A stretch of 45,080 bases of DNA from Mesoaciditoga lauensis cd-1655R = DSM 25116. GTDB lineage: Bacteria; Thermotogota; Thermotogae; Mesoaciditogales; Mesoaciditogaceae. Made by a program: the position numbers and the translations under genes. Of this stretch, positions 7,115-15,600 are shown piece by piece; positions within the stretch are counted from its first letter, which is position 1; the number at the start of each line of letters is the position of its first letter. Location of the stretch: NCBI RefSeq assembly GCF_000745455.1, contig NZ_KN050691.1:80267-125346 (forward strand). The letters run 5' to 3'. The notes under the pieces are model-generated. The model made no database searches. It was not told the DNA's origin and saw nothing but the letters and a program-made list of their open reading frames with translations.

Positions 7115-7357
7115 TTAAGCATTTAGACTTGATTTTGCAGTTATTTCCATTTCACCATTTCTGCCGTTGATATAGTTGAGAACTACGATATCTCCGACGT
7201 TGGCAGAGACAGAAGAACGTAAGTTTTTAACGATTGTATTGCTATCAATCAAAACAACGTTATATCTCCCAGAAGTTATTGAATCCACAATTCCAAGCAT
7301 AGGCTCGGAAAAATCATTTCTCCACGCATTCGCCAAGCTCTCAAGGATATCAAGCAT
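7115..7357 (-). CDS. Small baseplate protein, possible OB-fold spike component
   Basis: From the ATG at 7357 the protein has 80 residues. An amphipathic N-terminal helix (LDILESLANAWRN) is followed by a compact beta region containing GIVDSITSGRYNVVLIDS and NVGDIVVLNYINGRNGEM, the pattern of small OB-fold tail-spike proteins. AGAGGGTGAG lies upstream; the start is inside the end of the hub gene, so the two are coupled. Three residues upstream is a weaker alternative start (7366). Assignment is by fold impression and by position next to the hub. Confidence 0.5.
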   Translation of the reverse strand: MLDILESLANAWRNDFSEPMLGIVDSITSGRYNVVLIDSNTIVKNLRSSVSANVGDIVVLNYINGRNGEMEITAKSSLNA

Positions 7358-8639
7358 ACCACTCACCCTCTTTAATGCCCGTAACTGTTGTTGAAAAACC
7401 GGTAGCGGGAGTAAAATTCGTTGTTGTTCCAGTTATTATCAAGATTATAGGGATATTGAATTTTGGATGAGTTAATGTAAAAGAGTACCCTGGCAAGAAA
7501 TCATTGTAAATTGGCATTCCAGCGATTGAAAAAGAATAAGGATTTCTCTTAAACTTTGAAAATGCAAGTAATTTTTTGGCAAGTCTCAGAGCCGTATCGT
7601 TGTCTGTTATAACGTGATTGCTCACACTTTGGGGTAATTTACCACCGGCTTGTGTTTCGAGCTCGCTATCAGCGTATTTCGCACTATAAAACGGCGTCCC
7701 TCTGTTAATGACGGTAGCGGATAACGTAAAATCATAACCAAAATCTGCTCCTGTATCATTTGTAATGGTAACCGTGCAAAAGGTTTGTGAGGCATCGTTA
7801 ACTACGGAAAAATTAGTGAATCCGGATGGTGAGATCCAATTCACAACCGGATCTTTTGCTTTAATTGAATCATCTGTGGAATAATGAATTTCAATTGTGG
7901 TATCTGTCCCGTTAGTCGCCGTTCCCGTTTGCTCTCCAAAGTCTTGTGCCTGATTCAATTCGTCTTTGCTTTTCCCTTTCACATCCACTTCTGTATAAAT
8001 ATCCCATTGCGAATCCTGCGGTGAAAAGGATTTTATGTTGAATGTCGGGATTTCAAGTTGAACCGGTGTTCCAATAGCATAAGTTTTGAATTTTCCTTTC
8101 CCATCGAAAGCCCACGCCAAAAAGTTTACCTGTGTAATTTCATTCACGATATCTAAGATGGACTCCTTGACAAATTGAACACCGCTTACTTGTGAAATTA
8201 TAGGAGTGAGAGAATATTCTATTCCTTCATCATCCAGAATACTTGAAAGAATCGTGTTCGTATCTGTATTCTCAAAGTAATCCGTTGTTTTCTTGATTTT
8301 TGCCCACTTCCAAGCGTCCACAAATGTGATTTGTACGGTTTGAGCGGAGTTTGCATATGAAATTCCACCTATATGGTCAATCTTCCCTTGAAAGATATCA
8401 AAAATGCTCATCTTTCCATTTACGTAGTCAATCCTTTGAATTTTTATTTGTTGTCCACCAAAAAGCTCGGCTTCTTTGTTTGGGTTGTCTGGATCAAATT
8501 GTCCCCTCGCATTAGGAACCGTCAGCGTACCCGTGGAAATTCCGTTAAGTTTCCGTGAAATACTTAACTTATTGATAGCCGTTTGAAAAGGATTCCCATT
8601 TTTATCGTAAATGATAACTCTTAATTTTGTGTAATTCAT
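7350..8639 (-). CDS. Tail hub protein (gp27/Tal-like)
   Basis: This 429-residue protein resembles the hub proteins of long-tailed phages. The N-terminal part (about 1-200) has IKIQRIDYVNGKMSIFDIFQ, IDHIGG and VQITFVDAWKW, followed by a helical segment (TILSSILDDEGIEY, ILDIVNEITQVNFLAWAF). The C-terminal part has ALRLAKKLLAFSKFKRN and a second beta domain ending in FNIPIILIITGTTTNF. This is the usual two-barrel hub layout in which a trimer closes the tail tube. An extra beta insert of about 100 residues (TIEIHYSTDD to AKYADSELE) lies between. The ATG overlaps the stop of the previous gene as ATGA. No peptidoglycan hydrolase domain is seen. Confidence 0.65.
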   Translation of the reverse strand: MNYTKLRVIIYDKNGNPFQTAINKLSISRKLNGISTGTLTVPNARGQFDPDNPNKEAELFGGQQIKIQRIDYVNGKMSIFDIFQGKIDHIGGISYANSAQTVQITFVDAWKWAKIKKTTDYFENTDTNTILSSILDDEGIEYSLTPIISQVSGVQFVKESILDIVNEITQVNFLAWAFDGKGKFKTYAIGTPVQLEIPTFNIKSFSPQDSQWDIYTEVDVKGKSKDELNQAQDFGEQTGTATNGTDTTIEIHYSTDDSIKAKDPVVNWISPSGFTNFSVVNDASQTFCTVTITNDTGADFGYDFTLSATVINRGTPFYSAKYADSELETQAGGKLPQSVSNHVITDNDTALRLAKKLLAFSKFKRNPYSFSIAGMPIYNDFLPGYSFTLTHPKFNIPIILIITGTTTNFTPATGFSTTVTGIKEGEWYA

Positions 8640-8959
8640 GTAATCACCGGCAAGATCGTTGCCTCCACCTTATAGTAATCAGAAAAACCAAAAATAGGTT
8701 TCAAGATAGTGGACGTGAAAATCACATTTGCCTTCTTGTTTCCATATTCAAGAGAAACGATATCCGTAGAATAGTGTAATTGTTTGATATATTCGGCATC
8801 TTTGGCATTCAAAGTCCATATTATTTTAGGTTCACGATTTCTAAAAACGCCTTCTTGAAACTCACCAGCCCCCTGATTAGGAACGATAGCATAATCAAGG
8901 GACTCGTTGAATCCTTCAAAAGAATCGGGTTCTTGAAACTCTTTCCCATTTAATTTCAT
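8636..8959 (-). CDS. Small tail-tip protein
   Basis: From the ATG at 8959, which overlaps the previous stop as ATGA, the protein has 107 residues. It has the pattern of a small beta/alpha tail protein (NREPKIIWTLNAKDAEYIKQ, IVSLEYGNKKANVIFTSTIL). A TTG at 8974 is an alternative start. It sits between the large propeller-like tail protein and the hub, so a tail-tip adaptor role is likely. No known domain is recognised. Confidence 0.55.
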   Translation of the reverse strand: MKLNGKEFQEPDSFEGFNESLDYAIVPNQGAGEFQEGVFRNREPKIIWTLNAKDAEYIKQLHYSTDIVSLEYGNKKANVIFTSTILKPIFGFSDYYKVEATILPVIT

Positions 8960-11340
8960 GGTCTTTCGAGCCAAGAATAATCGACAGATGCCGACTTTCC
9001 AGCATCATCAGCGGAAAAAGTTAGAACTCCGGTGTCAAAATCTATCGCATATTGCCCCGCCGTTGGTGTGCCGGTTATCTGGCTCGCCTCCGTACCGTCA
9101 ATGGTAACCTTCATCAATTCATAATCACTATCTATTCTCACGTAACCTGTTGAAGTTGTGTTTAACAAAGTATAAGTGTAAGGGCTTGAAGATGGGATCG
9201 TAAACGCTTCCCCGGAAACGGCATTCATCTTCAAAATTCCAACTCTCAAATCCGCTTTGAATTGTGAGAGATTGTCTTTTACAATGCCCTCTGCTACACC
9301 AAAAATATATCTCTCAGTTGCCACAAATTGAGGAGCTTCTGTGCCATCTTGAAATGCAATCTGCACTCCGTCTTCAAGATCGATAGGAGTAGATGAAGTG
9401 GTTCTTGCTCCACCGTTTGTGTAGTCAACCCATACCGAGTTCGTAGAATCCCAGCCCTTCCAAGATGTATTATCATGATCGGCAAGAAAAGCGGTATATG
9501 CACGGTATTCGTCAGCGCTTCTTATTGGGATGTTGAATATTCCAAGATGTCTATAATAGTGTTCCTGATAAGCGTATCCGCCATACCTTGATTGAGAAAC
9601 TATGGGATAAATCAACCCGCTAAATCCATTAATTGTGTAATAGGAAGATTGAGGTATCGTTAAGTTTGACGATTGCGTAAGCATAAGATTTCCATCTAAA
9701 TCTCTAAAAGAAAATTTATCATCATTAGTGCCACATATAATCATATTTCCAAATGCCGTTACATGAGAAAAACTTTCCGGTATAGTCAAAATAACGCTTG
9801 AATCAGAAGAATTTATTTTTGAGTTTCTATTCCATACATTGCCCTCTGAATCAACGCTAAAATCTCTTTCATAGTCAAATACAGCATATTGCAAAGTAAC
9901 CGTTTGAAGAATGCTTCCGTCAGAGGGATCTATTTTTTTAGCGGTCGTACCTTCTGCAATCCAAAGATAACCACTATAAAATCCGATATTCTGAGGAGAT
10001 GAGCCCGTAAGCCCTATATCATATGATGTCTCTGTTCCACCGGAAATTTTGTAAATCTTGTTGTCAGCGCCTATACCCCAGATTGTACCGTCGTCTTGAA
10101 TCACGAATTTTTTTAATTGATTAGTGAGGTTTATTGTAGAATATTCCACAAGTACGAACGGGTCTGTCTCGGTTAAAGTCATGCCATCTGTTGAAAGAAT
10201 ATAGGTCTTAATTTCACCATTCACTATCTGTTGAGCTCCCCAGATGCCACTTAAAGAATGGTAGAACGAACCCACTTTGCCATTCGAGTAATACAATCCT
10301 GTAACATCTGGCAGGCAATAAGTCTCCGGAGGCCATCCTGATGTCGTGTAATATGACCAAATTTGTGCGTTTCTTTGTAAAGCTATGAAAAACTGTCTTC
10401 TTCTCCATTTGAATGTCGCAACTCCGGTTGCCCCACTATCTACGATCCCAATCTCATAGAACATTGCCCTCGTTCTACCGCCTTCATTCGCATAAGTCCA
10501 TGCGGAAGGTATTGTTGGAACGATTGTTGCATTTCCTGTTGCTTCGTTGTTTGAATCGAAAAAAGTTGAAGTAGAGCCAGAGGTGTGTGCGTATACCGTT
10601 CCGATCGAAACTCCTGTAATTTTTTTGAATACTCCATCAGCGCTCATAATTCCATTCCAAAGCCCCGTGTTATCGGTTACGGCATCGTAACTTCCAGCTC
10701 TTACAAGATCGTAGTTGCCATAGTTCTTCGTCAAAGACGATGTTAATCCAGAAGATGCTCCATGAATAAGTTTCTTGTCTACATTCGGCAAGTTAGTGCT
10801 CAAAGTAAGTCCGTATCCAAAGCTTCCACTATTTGTCAATCTGAACAATGCCAACTCGGTTAATGCGTTCGGATCGGAGTAATCCGTAGAATACGACAGC
10901 GTCAGGGTATAAGCCACTTCTAAGTATTGTGTTGAATCCTGAATAATAGCTTGTGTTAGAGCTTTGTAAGCTATAAGATAACTCCCGTATTTAAGCCCGA
11001 TCGCCGTAATTGTTCTGGTTGATGACGGTGGAGCAAAATACTTTCCATTCGCAGCGTTCGCAAGATAATAGTATTTATATAAAGTTCCATCGTATGTTTT
11101 AATGGGGGTGGTTTCCGCCACAACCGTAACGTCTGTAAGGTGTTTGTTAGCGTCTTCTGTAATACCTGTATCGGTAATTAATTCAATGTTTGGGGGATAG
11201 TTGAAGGTTGTGTTTCCGTTTTGTATAATGCTCTTATATCCATCATTTGTAAAAATATTATGCCCATCGACAACCTTTTTTCTGTGTTTTCCGTCTTTAT
11301 CACAAAGCCACGCTTCCACGTGCCCAATTATTCTTGACAT
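8956..11340 (-). CDS. Large tail-tip protein with propeller-like repeats
   Basis: This 794-residue protein begins with a domain typical of tail-tip proteins (IIGHVEAWLCDKDGKHRKKV, then an NDGY segment). The middle, about residues 320-560, has repeats of the kind found in beta-propellers (GTIWGIGADNKIYKISGG; GYLWIAEGTTAKKIDPSDG; SVDSEGNVWNRNSKI). The last 75 residues form a separate Ig-like/beta-sandwich domain (VTIDGTEASQITG, YAIDFDTGVLTFSADDAG). GAGGTGATGTGA precedes the ATG. It is probably a receptor-recognition or tail-tip component, inferred from position between the Dit-like and hub genes and from its architecture. Confidence 0.6.
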   Translation of the reverse strand: MSRIIGHVEAWLCDKDGKHRKKVVDGHNIFTNDGYKSIIQNGNTTFNYPPNIELITDTGITEDANKHLTDVTVVAETTPIKTYDGTLYKYYYLANAANGKYFAPPSSTRTITAIGLKYGSYLIAYKALTQAIIQDSTQYLEVAYTLTLSYSTDYSDPNALTELALFRLTNSGSFGYGLTLSTNLPNVDKKLIHGASSGLTSSLTKNYGNYDLVRAGSYDAVTDNTGLWNGIMSADGVFKKITGVSIGTVYAHTSGSTSTFFDSNNEATGNATIVPTIPSAWTYANEGGRTRAMFYEIGIVDSGATGVATFKWRRRQFFIALQRNAQIWSYYTTSGWPPETYCLPDVTGLYYSNGKVGSFYHSLSGIWGAQQIVNGEIKTYILSTDGMTLTETDPFVLVEYSTINLTNQLKKFVIQDDGTIWGIGADNKIYKISGGTETSYDIGLTGSSPQNIGFYSGYLWIAEGTTAKKIDPSDGSILQTVTLQYAVFDYERDFSVDSEGNVWNRNSKINSSDSSVILTIPESFSHVTAFGNMIICGTNDDKFSFRDLDGNLMLTQSSNLTIPQSSYYTINGFSGLIYPIVSQSRYGGYAYQEHYYRHLGIFNIPIRSADEYRAYTAFLADHDNTSWKGWDSTNSVWVDYTNGGARTTSSTPIDLEDGVQIAFQDGTEAPQFVATERYIFGVAEGIVKDNLSQFKADLRVGILKMNAVSGEAFTIPSSSPYTYTLLNTTSTGYVRIDSDYELMKVTIDGTEASQITGTPTAGQYAIDFDTGVLTFSADDAGKSASVDYSWLERP

Positions 11341-11350
11341 TCACATCACC

Positions 11351-12637
11351 TCATAAGTAGATAACACTCGAACCGCTAAATTGATAAGATGCAGAGTTTA
11401 AACCGTTTTCAAAGTTTGCGGTATCAATAGATGAAAAATCTCTTTTAACTGTAAATTGTTTTTTGTCATAGTTTCCACTCATAAAAAGTCCGCTTACAAA
11501 ATCCGCATTGTCATCAGCAGAAACTTTGAAAATGTAGAATTGCTTTTTGTCATGCCCTATAAAAGCCTCCCCATTGAAAGAAATGCCATCTCCAACGGCT
11601 TTTAAAAGGTCAGCGGGACTCTCCGCTATAACAGAAACGCCTTCACCCTCGCCGTGTTCGTTGATCGAATGGAAGATAAAGACTGCACCTGGATCAATAG
11701 ATGTATTGAAAACTCTCTCAGAACCCTCATAAACCTTTGTCCCTTTGTAGACGGAGTAAGCCGTGATAGCTAAAACGGGATAAGATACCGCCGGTGGGTA
11801 ATCTGGTTCATCCCATTTGAATTGAGTTCCCTCAATATAATCACCATCTACAAGGATTAATCCCACTGTTTGAGATATGTTCTTCGGTGGTGGTGGAGTA
11901 ATCAGATACTGATTGAGAGTTTCAACCTTCGTGCCCATTCCAATCCAAAATGTTGGAAAATCCCATGGATTATATGAACCTTCTATTCCCAGAGGCAAAA
12001 TGTCCTGTGTAATTGTTTCCCAATTATCCACACTTGAAATGAAAACCCCGTTTTCCGGCTCTACATCTGGTATAAATGGAGCTTCCGGTTGGGAGTATTC
12101 TATTCTGTATTTTAATCTCCCGTTCCATACGAAACCGGCATCTTCAAAGTGATTAACGCTCAACTCAGAAGATGCCAGTTGATAAGTATCTCCGTAGTCA
12201 AGAGAACGGTATATTTTAAAAACGGCAGCGGGATAAAATTTCGCATCGCATTTCCAATAATCGTCATATCCTTTGAGCGGTGTTAACTTTAAATCCACAA
12301 TTCTTGCGATGGTCGTGTCTCCCGCATCGTCTTCTAAAATCAGCAAAGCCCTTTTTCTGTAAGCTGAATAAAGAAAACCCGCCATAGTGTTGTCAATCAC
12401 GTTCCAGCCGATATCAATCGGATCTGGTATGTAATCGCCTCTGGCTATGCGCTCACCAAAAATAGTTTTTTGTCTCATTAGCTTTCGATGCGACTGGAAA
12501 CCCGAAAACTTTTCCGGATATGTCTCTATCATATAAGCCGAATCAGAGGTGAAACTCCATGAGAGCTCAACTAAATCCCCGTCTTGAACGTAAGTTCCAC
12601 CAGACGGCTCGGCTTTTGTAAAATAATAGATTTTCAT
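11351..12637 (-). CDS. Distal tail (Dit-like) protein
   Basis: This 428-residue protein is the first gene after the tape measure, the usual place for Dit. The N-terminal 160 residues have features of a distal tail ring domain (SFTSDSAYMIETYPEKF; ARIVDLKLTPLKGYDDYWKC). An Fn3-like segment follows at about 260-340 (DYPPAVSYPVLAITAYSVYK to FIFHSINEHGEGEGV). The C-terminal 80 residues have two similar beta stretches (AFIGHDKKQFYIFKVSADDN; MSGNYDKKQFTVKRDF). Dit connects the tube to the tip hub and may carry sugar-binding inserts. The call depends mostly on synteny. Confidence 0.55.
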   Translation of the reverse strand: MKIYYFTKAEPSGGTYVQDGDLVELSWSFTSDSAYMIETYPEKFSGFQSHRKLMRQKTIFGERIARGDYIPDPIDIGWNVIDNTMAGFLYSAYRKRALLILEDDAGDTTIARIVDLKLTPLKGYDDYWKCDAKFYPAAVFKIYRSLDYGDTYQLASSELSVNHFEDAGFVWNGRLKYRIEYSQPEAPFIPDVEPENGVFISSVDNWETITQDILPLGIEGSYNPWDFPTFWIGMGTKVETLNQYLITPPPPKNISQTVGLILVDGDYIEGTQFKWDEPDYPPAVSYPVLAITAYSVYKGTKVYEGSERVFNTSIDPGAVFIFHSINEHGEGEGVSVIAESPADLLKAVGDGISFNGEAFIGHDKKQFYIFKVSADDNADFVSGLFMSGNYDKKQFTVKRDFSSIDTANFENGLNSASYQFSGSSVIYL

Positions 12638-12639
12638 TT

Positions 12640-15600
12640 CTAACGCCTACCCAAAATTTGCCTTTGCTTTGTAATCTCCGTTGTCAATCTGTCAAGAATT
12701 TCATCCGCCGTTTGCGTTGGAGTTTGCGAACCGTTTACCTGTATAGCGCCTGGTGAAATGACAACTTGTGAATTATTAGTTGTTGACAGATTAGGAGAAG
12801 GTGTGGGCGAAATCGTTGGAGTAGTGATTTTTGGCGCATTAATTCCTATATCAATGGATGAATTATCCTTCATCTTGTCAATAAGTCGGTTAAACTTTCC
12901 CCAAATATTATTAAAAGCTGTTCCGGCGTTGTCATCCAACTTTTTAAATGGATTGAAATCGAATTTATGCTTGAAATTATCAACGAAAGTATCTATATAC
13001 CGATGAATTTTCCCGTTGTAACCAAATTCATCACTGAAAGATTCATCCAAACGGTTCGTAACTTCATCTGCTTTTAATGGCAAAAGCCCGAACTTTTCGA
13101 GCATTTTTTCAATCGCACCACTGACACTATCTCCAATTTTTTGAGCCATATCATCCCATCGCTTTGAATTTTCATCTGTGGTTTTCTTAGTATCATCTTC
13201 GGTTTCGCCAAGATAATCTTTTATCATCTTTTTCATCTTATCTGTGGAAGTCGTTCCTTTTGTTTCCAAATCGTCCATTGTTCCAGAAATAGCATCTCCA
13301 ACTGTTTTAGATTCTTTTTCTATTCCTTGCATCATATATTTGATAGTATCAAGCTCTCCCTTAGATAATCCATCTTTCATAGCAACTGAAATAAAAGCTG
13401 CAAGCTCTTGAACCTTTTTCCCAATTATTCCCTGAGTCACAAGCGATTGAATCAAGGAGTTTAGGATGGCTTTCTTCAAGGTTGAATCAAAGGCTTTTTT
13501 AAATGTGTCGTAACGCACTGTTTTGTTCAAATAATCATGTAACCCTTTATCGAGGGAATCTTTTTCGGATTTTCCAAGGCTATCGTAGTACTTTTTCATC
13601 TCTTCTGTGCTCTTGAATGTCATGTGTTTTACGTCTTCTAAGTACTTTTTCATGTAATCCATTTTCTGGGATTCTGACATATCTTTGAAAAAATTCACGT
13701 ACTTTGTTAAAGCGCTTTCGAGCCCAGAAGTTAACGTTTGTTGCCATTTGTCTATCTGCTCACCAAGTTTTTTGATGCCATCAATCTGTGATTCAATCCA
13801 CTCATTGGAAGCTTTATCACCCATTTTTTCAAGTTGCGCTTTGAATTCGGCATATTTTTTTCTCAGGACAGATGCTTTCGCTCCGTTTCCTTCCATTTCT
13901 TCATCTAAGCCATCGAACGCTTTGGAAAGCTTTTCAATTCCCTTTATCTGCCCTTCGATCCACTCCGGAGTAGCTTTGTCTCCCATCTGCTTTATCTGAC
14001 GTTGAAGCCTTTCAAATCTTTCTCTTGCGATTTCAGCGCCAGCTCCTGAACCTTCCATCACTTTCCCAAGTTCTTTGAACGAATTTGCAAGGTCATCAAG
14101 CGTTTGTTGTTGATCTTTTAATTTGGCAAGCTCATAGTTATACTGTTGGACACTTATCTTTCCATCTTCTAATTGTTTATTCAAAGTATCGATCTTATCT
14201 TTGATGGCTCTTGATTGAGTACCAAGGTTTTCAAAATCAGAGGCGAGATCTTTGAATTCCGGATGCAAACTTGAAAGATCTTCGAACTTTGAGTTGAGAA
14301 CATCCATATCCGTTGAAAAATCTTGAATGGAACTCTTAATAGAATCAGAAGACTTTATTATCTCATCTGCATACTCTTTCCACGCCTTCTTTAAATCTTC
14401 GGAGTTTGCGAGCGCTTCTTCACTTATTCCAAGCCATTTATACATTGCTTCGTTTCCTTTATAAACGCTCTTCACAAATTCATCATAACTTTGCGGTTTT
14501 ATGGCTTCCGCAAATTTTTTCATCGTTTCAATGTTTTTCTTCTCTTGTTCATTCATAAAATTAAGAGTGCTTGTTAAAAGTTGAATGCCAGCGATAATCC
14601 AGCCGATAGGTCCAGAGCCGGCTTCGATCGTAGTACTGAGAATTTGAATACCGTTTGCCACGAGTTGAAATCCATCTGCTATTCCGGAAAAATCCTGCCC
14701 TGACATGTTACCAATTGCATCTATCAAACCAGCAATTGCTCCTAATCCATTTTGGAGTTCTTGAAGGCTCTTTTTAGACGCTTCCCTTGCAGCTTTAATT
14801 GCTTTATTTTTTGTGTTTTCTATAGCATTATCTACTAAGCCAAGAGAAGCTTTCAACGCTACGGGATTATCCTTATAAATTTCTTGAAGTTTTGTTTTGA
14901 GAGCTGTTAACGCTTTCATTTGCTTGTCTGTGCTTCCTTGATACATCGTACCAATAGCATTCACAAGACTTTGAGTCGTGCTGTAAACGTCTTTTGTGAT
15001 TGAATTAAGTTGCGTCCTCAATTCATCTGGCTTTAAATTTATATATTTGATATCTTTCGTTTCTTGTGCCAATGTTTCGAGCTTTCGTTTTAAAAGTGGA
15101 ATTTGTTCATTAGCATTCGATGTGAGCGAAAGCTTAAAGTCTATGTTTTCAAGATCTTTCACGTCGTTGTTATATCTTTCCAACCGGCTTTCCATATTCT
15201 GAATGGCAATGTTCGTGTTATCCAATTGGGTTTGCCACTCTTTCAATTGCTCAATTTCGATCTTCGTTGCGCCATTCTTAGCGATGTTATCGTGTAATTT
15301 TGCGATTCCTTCAGAAAGCGCCTTGGCATTCATTTTCAGGGTTCCAAGAAGATCTCCTGTTTTCTCGTAGTATTTTCTTCCATCTGCCAGTGCCTTATTA
15401 GTTTCTTTGAGATCTTTTTGAAACGCTTTAAACCCTGTTTCCTTTGCGATATCCATCAGAAACGATTCTAATGGCTTTATAACGTTTTTAATCCCACTTT
15501 TGAGTGTATTTACACCCTTTGCCATTTCTGATACACTATGGGTAGTTTTTGCCGTGTTGGCTCCATAGTTTTTTATCTGTTTGGAAATAGCATCGATGAG

